A stretch of 20,488 nucleotides of DNA from a virus. The first letter of the stretch is position 1. The number at the start of each line of letters is the position of its first letter. Location: the IMG/VR virus record IMGVR_UViG_3300025141_009240, positions 1 to 20,488 of that record; one strand, written 5' to 3'. Under the pieces are notes generated by a model. The model was not told the DNA's origin, ran no database searches, and saw only the letters and a list, made by a program, of their open reading frames with translations. The position numbers and the translations under genes are program-made. Positions 4,199 through 11,507 of the stretch are shown one piece after another.

Positions 4199-5647
4199 CT
4201 AGCACAAGTCTTCAAAACTTTTTCTGAGGCTCAAACCTTTTAAGCCTCTCTTGCCACCATGAGGTCGATGTCGATTTACGGACCAACTACTTTGTGTTTC
4301 TATTTTTATCGTCAATTGATTCCTTGCAATATGAAGATTCTTTATCGAGTTCTTTTTCAACCAATCGTTCCATTGTAACCACAACAAATCGGTGGCTACA
4401 AACCCCCCTCCAATCTTAATAAACCTTTCCTCTAAGAAGTAGTCAAACGGATTATTCTGCAAGTGATACATTTGCATCGTATCTTTTGCTCTCTCAGACA
4501 AGGGGAACATCTCTTTAGAATTTTCAAGTTTTATTGCCCCTTCAACAGCCCACGCTGCGATTCCTTGTAACTCAGAAATAAGTGTATCAATCAGATAGAT
4601 ATCCTCCTTACCCTCGAAACTAACATCAAAAGGCAACACAATCATTTTACTACTAAGCCCCCTACCTTTATTAGGTAATTGGGGAATCTCATTTGCTTGC
4701 ACTATGGGTGCTGCATTTACAATAACATTTCTCATCTGTCTTTTAAATTTTACATTCACAGTGACGGGGTCTTGACCTATGATGTTCTTTAGGACTCTCG
4801 TTGCTCTCTCACCTTCCTTACCTGTTAGTTCGCTAACCTCACTAATACAAAGCACTCTAGAATGCTCCAGACCATCGAGCCCAAAATCGTTACTGAGGTC
4901 ATCGAGACTGCTGTTCATGAAAGCATCTCTACCCAACAATCGTTGCAAGACCTTACTGATAGTCCCCTTCCCACTTCTTACCTTTCCATACATGAGCAAC
5001 CATCGTGCGTGTCTCCTATGATTCATCAAGCAATAACCCATCCACCTCTGCAACAACTCTATCCATTCTGGATCGTTTTTGCTCCACTCATCTAGGCATT
5101 GCATCCATCGAGGGCACGGAGAACCATCTACAAAACTCACAGGGAGAACTACCGGGTCAAACCAATCTTCGTTCCTGTCATGCACCTCCCCACTCTTCGC
5201 ATCAAACAATACATCTTGAAAGGAAATAACACTTCCGGGATCTTTACTTGGTTCGTTCAGCCACACAGGTATTTTTGAGTGGGGCATTCTAACTCTCGCT
5301 GATAACCCTCTAACAATGTTGTCGATCTTTTGCTTGTTCGGTGCGAGTCTTCTCATACGAGGCATGCCGTCAGCACCTATCTCTTGATAATATGCATCTT
5401 GGAGTTCGTTCCAACAGAGATCTTCTATCCATTCCGAATCTCTTCTTGTCCATGTGTCACCGTACCACTGATAAAAATCACCACGGAAAGACCACAATCC
5501 ACTCTTACCAGAAGGTGTTCTAAAAACACTCCTAAGTAATGCGTCAGCGACTTTCATAGGTTCTGAAGAAGTTAGTGGTTGGTCTTGAGTTCCAACGGTC
5601 ATTCGTGTATCCTTATATTTATGTGCATTAGAAAGAAACCCACTCAT
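4199..5647 (-). CDS. Superfamily 3 replicative helicase, D5/P4 primase C-terminal type
   Basis: The 482-residue protein has an N-terminal region with a D5_N-like pattern (about 35-215, with FQDVLFDAKSGEV and WIELLQRWMGYCL). An SF3 ATPase core follows: Walker A GKVRSGKGT at 221-229, Walker B-like VLCISEVSE at 265-273, and the sensor/motif C region NAAPIVQANEIP at 311-322. A winged-helix-like C-terminal part follows from about 395. It should act as the ring helicase that unwinds the fork. In P4-type proteins a primase domain usually precedes this part. It is absent here, so primase must come from another gene or the host. It is transcribed leftward from a region shared with the divergent late operon. 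ATG 5647 has no clear binding site. Confidence 0.9.
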   Translation of the reverse strand: MSGFLSNAHKYKDTRMTVGTQDQPLTSSEPMKVADALLRSVFRTPSGKSGLWSFRGDFYQWYGDTWTRRDSEWIEDLCWNELQDAYYQEIGADGMPRMRRLAPNKQKIDNIVRGLSARVRMPHSKIPVWLNEPSKDPGSVISFQDVLFDAKSGEVHDRNEDWFDPVVLPVSFVDGSPCPRWMQCLDEWSKNDPEWIELLQRWMGYCLMNHRRHARWLLMYGKVRSGKGTISKVLQRLLGRDAFMNSSLDDLSNDFGLDGLEHSRVLCISEVSELTGKEGERATRVLKNIIGQDPVTVNVKFKRQMRNVIVNAAPIVQANEIPQLPNKGRGLSSKMIVLPFDVSFEGKEDIYLIDTLISELQGIAAWAVEGAIKLENSKEMFPLSERAKDTMQMYHLQNNPFDYFLEERFIKIGGGFVATDLLWLQWNDWLKKNSIKNLHIARNQLTIKIETQSSWSVNRHRPHGGKRGLKGLSLRKSFEDLC

Positions 5648-5698
5648 AGTTTCAAGTACGGTTCGATTCAGGATACGATTTCGAATAGCCCCTTAAGG

Positions 5699-5707
5699 AG
5701 TATAGCA
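5699..5707 (-). promoter_or_regulatory. Extended -10 promoter candidate for the helicase gene
   Basis: The - strand reads TGCTATACT, an extended -10 element with a near-consensus hexamer, about 50 bases before the helicase ATG. No matching -35 hexamer is visible at 17 bases. It falls in the 64-base divergent gap 5648-5711, and the same bases lie between the AAGGAG binding site (5695-5700) and the ATG of the rightward gene. A rightward promoter is not obvious. Confidence 0.4.
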
Positions 5708-5711
5708 TAAA

Positions 5712-8024
5712 ATGTCAGTAAGATACGCACCAGACGGTCGAAAAATTCATTACAAGGACAGCGATCCCTGGGCGGGTGGAGTTTATGAATCCCACGCCTC
5801 TCACTCCAAACGGGTAAGAACCAAGAAGGCAGAAAGAGCAGGTGTTTCATATGAAGCATATCCTGAATGGGCTAGAGCTGAAAAAGCTTCAGCGGCTGCT
5901 GCATCAAAGAGAGCACAACTTAATGCTAAACTAGCTAGACTACAAAGAGCAAAGGATCTTGATGCTTATAAGAGAGCGATGAATGAACTAGCAGCAAAAT
6001 CCGGAAAAAATCTTAGGTACCCTAGACACGCAAGAGATGGTGGTTACGGTTTAGATGATTATGTTTCCCCCGCAACAAAAAGAACACGGGGGAGATACTT
6101 CAAAAGAACAGGACAATGGAATGAACGTTGGGGAGAAAATCCCAACATAGCCCCTCCAACAATGCAAGAACCTGCTCCTATTGCTCAAACAAGTCCAGCC
6201 CTCACGAATTATCATAGAGACAATCTGTGGAGTGGGGACATATCACAAGGCTCCTTCGGTCCGATAGGCGGCTATCAACCTTATTCTGTAAAACCAACTG
6301 CGACCCCAGACTCAGAATCTATTCCCCCAGATCTCCAGCAACCAGAAGAAGGACAAGCAGCACAAGCTGGTCAGGCTCTAGATAATCTAACCGCTCCTGG
6401 AGGAGGTAGCCAATTAACCCCAGAAGATCTCAGTGTTGATCAAGGCTGGGATATACCTTGGTGGATGAAAGTGGGAGGGTTGGCAGCAGGTGGTGAATAT
6501 GCACGACGAAAAATGAAGGGGTTCCAACCTTCTCCTGCAGCGAGATCAAAGGTAAATTGGGGAGAAGGAAATGTTCGAGCACCTAAGGCGGTTGAAGGTT
6601 TAGTACATGCTGGTAAAGGGGTATGGGGTGACACTCAAGCACAAGTGCAAGCAGCCAGAGATCGATTTTCAAAGTATGGTCAAGGGATTAAGGATGCGGC
6701 TGGAGCTGTAAAGGACAACTTCTTCGCAAATAGAAATGCAGGGGTGGCTGATGGTCAAAAGCTACTACCTCCTGGACAAGAACGAAAGCTATTACCTCCT
6801 CCTCAAGGAAAACTACCTCCAGGACAACCTGGTGATTTTGCTCCAAAAGCTATCACAGGTTATGGTTATTTACCGGGAGACTTTCCGGTTACAAAAGCCG
6901 AATGGGACGCAGTCCAACAACGGGGACAATATCCGAAAGACTATCCGGGTAAACGGTTACCATGGGACGCGGTCCCAGGCGAACAATTAAAAACACGAAG
7001 CTATAAAGATTTGGGGCTGTCAAAGACGGTTGAAGATTTACCATGGAAAAAACCTCCTGGAAAACTCTCAGGTTTTGATCCCGTTGTAGAAGCAGAGGCA
7101 GTCAAAAAATACAATGCCGGAACATCGAATAGGGCTCAGTTTGAAAGCGTTTATCCAGGAGAAGGAAAGTACTGGGACGCGGTCCGGGAAGTAGAATTAA
7201 AGCGTGGTAGACAAAGTTTCAAGAAGTGGGCTCAAGCTGGATCCCCACTGGGACCCGAAGGACCGACGACTCACCCACAGCGTTCATGGGCAGGGGACGC
7301 ACCCCCACCACAACAAAGAAAAGGTGCTAATCGTGCAATAGCAGCTGAAGTTAAAAAAAGACTGACGGGTCAGGTTGTAGAAGCACAAAAGCATGCAAAA
7401 AAACTTGCAACCAAAAACAATACAACCGCTGCTAAGGCTAAAGTAACTATAAATAAAACACTTACCAAACTAAATAACTTTGAAAAGATACCAACTGGTG
7501 TTAATCCAAGTTCGGTTCCTGCAATAAGTGGTGCAGCGTTAGCGATGGGTATTTCAGTAGCAGAGTTAATAAATACTTATGGAACTAAAGAGGGTGGTAG
7601 TTGGACATTTAGAGATCCTAGGAGTAAAGTACTCACCACCGAAGGTTGGGGGATACCAAATAAAGAAACAGGTCAGGGTTATGCGTGGGGTGCTGTAGGA
7701 GAAACAGCCCGAGCTTTAATCGGTGCAGGTCAAGGCGGCTACGAAGCATTGGCAAACATGGGACCATATCCAGAATTTGGGATGATGGGGAAACATGATG
7801 ATTTAGGTACTCAATTTGATACTATGATGAATCTTCCCGGTGAGATCGGGCAAGGTGCGGTAGATATGTACCACGGTATAACAGGTAGCGTTGGTGGGGC
7901 GGGGCGTAAAATCGCAGATGCTTGGGTTGGTGATCCCGGTAGTCTTCCTGCACCTACTCCAGAGGAAAGAGAAAGGGCAAAGGCTGAGTATTTAGATCGA
8001 GTCTTAGCAGCACAAAATAGATAA
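5712..8024 (+). CDS. Large basic repeat-containing protein, possibly virion-internal
   Basis: The product is 770 residues. AAGGAG lies 11 bases before ATG 5712. The N-terminal 145 residues are very basic, with a helical Ala/Lys/Arg segment at about 50-97. A low-complexity Pro/Gln region follows to about 240, then a short hydrophobic patch at 248-262. Three copies of a KLLPPGQ-like unit lie at 350-374, and three WDAV motifs at 398-401, 418-421 and 488-491. The C-terminal 200 residues are Gly/Ala-rich and could form amphipathic or membrane-associating helices. I do not recognise a family. As first gene of the late block, large, basic and low in motifs, it could be an internal or ejected virion protein; this is inference only. 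Confidence 0.8.
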   Translation: MSVRYAPDGRKIHYKDSDPWAGGVYESHASHSKRVRTKKAERAGVSYEAYPEWARAEKASAAAASKRAQLNAKLARLQRAKDLDAYKRAMNELAAKSGKNLRYPRHARDGGYGLDDYVSPATKRTRGRYFKRTGQWNERWGENPNIAPPTMQEPAPIAQTSPALTNYHRDNLWSGDISQGSFGPIGGYQPYSVKPTATPDSESIPPDLQQPEEGQAAQAGQALDNLTAPGGGSQLTPEDLSVDQGWDIPWWMKVGGLAAGGEYARRKMKGFQPSPAARSKVNWGEGNVRAPKAVEGLVHAGKGVWGDTQAQVQAARDRFSKYGQGIKDAAGAVKDNFFANRNAGVADGQKLLPPGQERKLLPPPQGKLPPGQPGDFAPKAITGYGYLPGDFPVTKAEWDAVQQRGQYPKDYPGKRLPWDAVPGEQLKTRSYKDLGLSKTVEDLPWKKPPGKLSGFDPVVEAEAVKKYNAGTSNRAQFESVYPGEGKYWDAVREVELKRGRQSFKKWAQAGSPLGPEGPTTHPQRSWAGDAPPPQQRKGANRAIAAEVKKRLTGQVVEAQKHAKKLATKNNTTAAKAKVTINKTLTKLNNFEKIPTGVNPSSVPAISGAALAMGISVAELINTYGTKEGGSWTFRDPRSKVLTTEGWGIPNKETGQGYAWGAVGETARALIGAGQGGYEALANMGPYPEFGMMGKHDDLGTQFDTMMNLPGEIGQGAVDMYHGITGSVGGAGRKIADAWVGDPGSLPAPTPEERERAKAEYLDRVLAAQNR
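6903..7185 (+). repeat. Three TGGGACGC(A/G)GTCC words encoding WDAV
   Basis: TGGGACGC(A/G)GTCC occurs at 6903-6915, 6963-6975 and 7173-7185. The copy at 6964-6976 extends to GGGAC-GCG-GTCCC, a perfect 5-bp stem. All three are in frame and encode WDAV. The codon choice is the same in the last two, which points to duplication of a short coding unit more than to chance. The spacing is uneven (60 and 210 bases). Confidence 0.6.
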
Positions 8025-8025
8025 T

Positions 8026-8598
8026 ATGAGTGAACAATTCTACATAGGATTAGGTTCAGGTATTAAACTTCTCTCGGAAGATTGGTACATAAAAGAGTTT
8101 GGGAATATATCAAAGAAGGCATTCCGTTCTTTCTGTAGAGCCCTTAAGGTTCCTATCGTAGAAATTGGTAAGGTCTCCTATGTCGAGATGAACTCATTCC
8201 AAATAGCAATGAAAGCTATTACTAGAGTGGGAGAAAAAGACTTCTTTGTGTCTGGATGTTTGTCGGTTTCCAATGGGAAGAAAAGACCTTCAGAGTTAGA
8301 TTCTGATAAAGTAGCAAAAAATCTAGAACCTATCCTTTGTGAACTATTGGCGTGTAAAGCATTGGGGGGGTTATCTATGACAGCAGAAGCTAAGACCGCT
8401 GCAAGAAATGCTGCTGATAGAATGGCTAGGGCGGGAATCGCTGCAATGGCACAAAAGGAACAAGATAAATTCACCAAGAAATCTATAAGGGTATATGGTG
8501 ACCTAAACTCTCTTCCAAGAAGTATACTAGATGAATATGAACAAGAAAGATTTGATGAAGAACCCGACGCAGGGGATGATCCAGAAAGCCACGGCTGA
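8026..8598 (+). CDS. Hypothetical protein with HTH-like N-terminus
   Basis: The 190-residue protein starts one base after the TAA of the preceding gene (TAATATG), so re-initiation is likely. The first 60 residues (WYIKEFGNISKKAFRSFCRA, then VPIVEIGKVSYVEMNSF) read like a small helix-turn-helix with a wing, as in excisionase-like or phage DNA-binding proteins. The middle (about 115-150) is an Ala-rich helix. The tail is acidic (DEEPDAGDDPESHG). Its place ahead of the terminase genes would suit a DNA-recognition role in packaging, but no family is certain. The last 68 bases overlap the next frame. Confidence 0.75.
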   Translation: MSEQFYIGLGSGIKLLSEDWYIKEFGNISKKAFRSFCRALKVPIVEIGKVSYVEMNSFQIAMKAITRVGEKDFFVSGCLSVSNGKKRPSELDSDKVAKNLEPILCELLACKALGGLSMTAEAKTAARNAADRMARAGIAAMAQKEQDKFTKKSIRVYGDLNSLPRSILDEYEQERFDEEPDAGDDPESHG

Positions 8599-9055
8599 AG
8601 AAGTTATAACTTCTTTTTACGGTTTGAGCGGGGCCGCTGCTGCCATTAGAGCATCAGACTTTGATGTTATGGAAGAGATAACTACCGTTATCCAATTAAC
8701 ACGGGATCCCGATCCTAAGGTAGCATTACCCGCATTAAGACATTTTAGAATCTTAATGAAGGAACTAGTCGCAGCAAATGGTATGATAGGAACCGTTACA
8801 CAAACGGAGACATCCCCCAATACTAATGTAAGTAGATCGATGTCGTCGTCGGCACTATTAACCAACCTAAGGAGTCAAAATGACAAAATCCAAGACGAAA
8901 GTCACAAAGAAAAAAACCACCAAATCCTTGAAGCCCAGGGCAGTAATAAAAAAGGTGGAACTACCAAAACTGGACGAGGAATCAAAAAGAGCAGTAAAGT
9001 TGCTAACCCACCTGACAACGATGGAGATGCTTCAATACGCAGGTCCAGCGATTAG
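8531..9055 (+). CDS. Hypothetical protein, possible small terminase, with long overlaps
   Basis: The frame is 174 codons from ATG 8531. Later in-frame starts at 8555 (AGAAAGA five bases upstream) and 8576 are possible, so the true start is uncertain. Residues 16-90 look like a compact helical domain (ITSFYGLSGAAAAIRASDFD, ITTVIQLTRDPDPKVALPAL). The rest is Ser/Asn/Lys-rich and probably disordered. It overlaps the previous gene by up to 68 bases and the next one by 176 bases. Position and small helical build would fit a small terminase subunit, which usually sits just before the large one, but the next gene is an equal candidate. The disordered part coincides with the overlap, as if secondarily extended. 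Confidence 0.6.
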   Translation: MNMNKKDLMKNPTQGMIQKATAEEVITSFYGLSGAAAAIRASDFDVMEEITTVIQLTRDPDPKVALPALRHFRILMKELVAANGMIGTVTQTETSPNTNVSRSMSSSALLTNLRSQNDKIQDESHKEKNHQILEAQGSNKKGGTTKTGRGIKKSSKVANPPDNDGDASIRRSSD

Positions 9056-9299
9056 AGATTTAGGAATCTACAACATAGATGAGTGGGGTGGTGGATTTAA
9101 CAATGTTTATAAAGAGATCTTCTCTGCTCTTTTTAATGAAGAGAGAGAACTACACGATTATCTAATTCCTATAGTATTAGAATTAAAAAAGTTTTCAATC
9201 TGTGGTCCCGATAAAAAGATGTTGGCTGCGACTATTGCTAGAGTAGGAGCGATGTATGCATTTGCTAACATATCCACCGAGAGGAACCTACCTAAATAA
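8880..9299 (+). CDS. Hypothetical protein just before terminase (possible TerS)
   Basis: The product is 139 residues. AAGGAG lies five bases before ATG 8880, the best binding site in this part. The first 25 residues are Lys/Thr-rich and strongly basic. From about 30 on there is a helical domain (RAVKLLTHLTTMEMLQYAGP, YKEIFSALFNEERELHDYLI, MLAATIARVGAMYAF). The basic tail plus helices and the direct junction with TerL (TAATG, one base shared) suggest a packaging role such as small terminase. No signature motif is seen, so this is inferred from position. The first 176 bases also encode the end of the previous gene in another frame. Confidence 0.8.
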   Translation: MTKSKTKVTKKKTTKSLKPRAVIKKVELPKLDEESKRAVKLLTHLTTMEMLQYAGPAIRDLGIYNIDEWGGGFNNVYKEIFSALFNEERELHDYLIPIVLELKKFSICGPDKKMLAATIARVGAMYAFANISTERNLPK

Positions 9300-11236
9300 T
9301 GTTATGGGTTCCTAAAGAGAATAATCCTTTTTACCCTCTTCCTAAGGACTATCCGGAATTAAACGAAGAAGGACAACGACAAGCAAGAGTAAACGCTTGT
9401 CGTTTATGGACTGCAAAGGATAAATCCGCAGAGGAAATAGCGGAGGCGTTTGCTGCTTCTATGCGTTTCTTTGATCTTTATTATCTACACGCAGACCACT
9501 CAACAGACTTTGATCCTCTTTTCTATGACGACAAACCTTTAGAAACTCCAACCTTCCACTACGACATATTGAAACAGTGGGCATCCTCCCCCCGTAACAT
9601 TTGTATTGCACCACGGGGTTCTGCCAAATCTTATCTGGTTCGTAAGGCTTGCCTTCTTCGTATGATTTCTCGTCCTATGTTCACAATATTGTATGCGACC
9701 TCCACAAACGATAACGCACGAGGTACAGGTCAAGCGTTGAAGGATCAATTCCAACATAACCAAAAATTGCAGGATGATTGGAATCCGGAGTTTCCCGATG
9801 GAAGACTAGTACCTAAAAGAGGTGAAGCCCCATTCGGAACTGAGATGATGCAATTAAGAAATGGTAGCTGGCTTCGAGCTATCTCCGCTGAATCAAGACA
9901 ACGAGGTGGTCGCCCTCGTCGTTATGTATTGGATGACCCAGAATATGACCCAAAAGCATCAACATCAATGTCACTCATCCGACAGTATATGGATGATCTT
10001 CTTTTCAAAGTGGTTCTACCTATGGTTATGCGCGCAGGTTGTGGTGTGGATTGGCTGGCTACTTTCGTATCTCGTCGTCACTATGCTTGGCATGCTCTAC
10101 AAACTGAACAGAATCTTGCGGGAGAACAAGTAGCATCAGACCCACGATTCAACTTATGGTCACGAATGATTGTTCGTGCTGCATACGAGGGAGATAAAGG
10201 AGAGTTAATATCCTGTTGGCCCGACATGTGGCCTCCTACAGTAGAAGCCAAAGAAGCAAATCCTCAATGGAAAGATCGAGTCTCCTTAGAAGAAATACGA
10301 GAGATCATCGGAACACCTAACTTCCTAGCGGAGTATATGGCTAGACCCGGTGAGGGGGAAGGTGCATACTTCCCCCCACTCTCCAAGGAGAGACACGGTT
10401 GGTGGCTTGAGAATGTAGATACCTTAACGGACGAAGACCCCTACAAAAGCAATACCCTTGTGTGTTGGTATTCGGGAGACGAGTTAATAAAGAAAAGAAT
10501 GTGTGAATTTTTAAGGTTGACTAGGCTCTTTATGACGGTGGATACTTCCTTTACTGCAACAGCAGATTCAGACTTTAAAGTAGCCTGTGTGATGGGTATT
10601 AACTCAGATAATGATCTATTCATATTGGATGTGTGGAGTGCCCAATCCAGAGAAGACGAGTTAATTAAACAATGTATGAACTTGGCTGATAAATGGAAAA
10701 CGCCCACTATCCACGTAGAAGCAATCAAACACGGGTTAGGCATTTATAACACCCTAGATTCCCTAGTAAAAACCAGAGCTAAGGAAATGATGGGCATCTC
10801 CCACCTTCCGGGAATCAAGAAGTTAAATCCGGGAATGATAGAGAAAACGACGAAGATAGCATCTCTATCCTTAAGATTTGAACATAACAAGATTAAACTT
10901 CCTCTCTGGAAAAATAATACTCCCTTCCGTAGGCTTAAAGATCAAATAGAGCAATTTAATCCCGATGCTAGAGACGGTGGGTTACAACACGATGACGAAT
11001 TAGACTGTGTTTGTATGTCCCAATTCGTCATCAAAGGGCGATTGAGAAGGGTAAACAAGGTAGATTTACCTGATAAAACTCCCTTGGAAAGACTTAAAGA
11101 CGGGGAAGTATACGATGAAGAAAGTGGGACTTACATAGCACATGCTATGGATTTTAATAAAATATCTGTTGGGGATATTCAAACTATTTTAGACAGGAGC
11201 TTAGAAAATGATTCCGACAAATCCACAAGAATATGA
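9299..11236 (+). CDS. terL: Terminase large subunit
   Basis: The 645-residue protein is the packaging motor ATPase and nuclease. The ATPase domain shows Walker A APRGSAKS at 104-111, Walker B YVLDDPE at 209-215 and a motif III-like WLATFVS at 252-258. The RNase H-type nuclease domain shows TVDTSF with Asp415, then FILDVW near 441-446, Glu474 in VEAIKHG, and HDDELD with acidic residues at 565-569. These fit the usual acidic nuclease residues, so the enzyme appears intact. It cuts concatemeric DNA and pumps it through the portal into the procapsid. The start ATG shares one base with the preceding stop. The C-terminal 70 residues are polar and may contact the portal. The next gene begins 29 bases before its end. 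Confidence 0.95.
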   Translation: MLWVPKENNPFYPLPKDYPELNEEGQRQARVNACRLWTAKDKSAEEIAEAFAASMRFFDLYYLHADHSTDFDPLFYDDKPLETPTFHYDILKQWASSPRNICIAPRGSAKSYLVRKACLLRMISRPMFTILYATSTNDNARGTGQALKDQFQHNQKLQDDWNPEFPDGRLVPKRGEAPFGTEMMQLRNGSWLRAISAESRQRGGRPRRYVLDDPEYDPKASTSMSLIRQYMDDLLFKVVLPMVMRAGCGVDWLATFVSRRHYAWHALQTEQNLAGEQVASDPRFNLWSRMIVRAAYEGDKGELISCWPDMWPPTVEAKEANPQWKDRVSLEEIREIIGTPNFLAEYMARPGEGEGAYFPPLSKERHGWWLENVDTLTDEDPYKSNTLVCWYSGDELIKKRMCEFLRLTRLFMTVDTSFTATADSDFKVACVMGINSDNDLFILDVWSAQSREDELIKQCMNLADKWKTPTIHVEAIKHGLGIYNTLDSLVKTRAKEMMGISHLPGIKKLNPGMIEKTTKIASLSLRFEHNKIKLPLWKNNTPFRRLKDQIEQFNPDARDGGLQHDDELDCVCMSQFVIKGRLRRVNKVDLPDKTPLERLKDGEVYDEESGTYIAHAMDFNKISVGDIQTILDRSLENDSDKSTRI

Positions 11237-11507
11237 ACCTAAAAACTCCGTAGTTGTTCCTTTAGCGTTTTTCGATAAACTAATGAGATGTTACTACGGA
11301 ACGGGACCTCGTGACGGGGACCCCCAATATCAAGTCGTACCTGAAAGTGCGGCTACAGAAGTCATTACAGAGATGTCTAACTTAAAAGATACTACAATAG
11401 AAATGATGACACCTAAAGGTTATCAGGCTAAGGGCGTTGCAGAGAAAAAATTAAAGGCGAAACAAAGTGGCATTAGACACGATAAAACTACCCAAGAACA
11501 AGCATGA
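11208..11507 (+). CDS. Small hypothetical protein between terminase and portal
   Basis: The product is 99 residues from ATG 11208, with AGGAG eight bases upstream inside the end of terL. It opens MIPTNPQEYEPKNSVVVPLA and has a short motif CYYGTGPRDGDPQY near the middle. The C-terminal third is Lys-rich. No family is recognised. It overlaps terL by 29 and the portal gene by 41 bases, so the three are probably translated as a coupled set. A small structural or assembly role is likely from position. Confidence 0.75.
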   Translation: MIPTNPQEYEPKNSVVVPLAFFDKLMRCYYGTGPRDGDPQYQVVPESAATEVITEMSNLKDTTIEMMTPKGYQAKGVAEKKLKAKQSGIRHDKTTQEQA

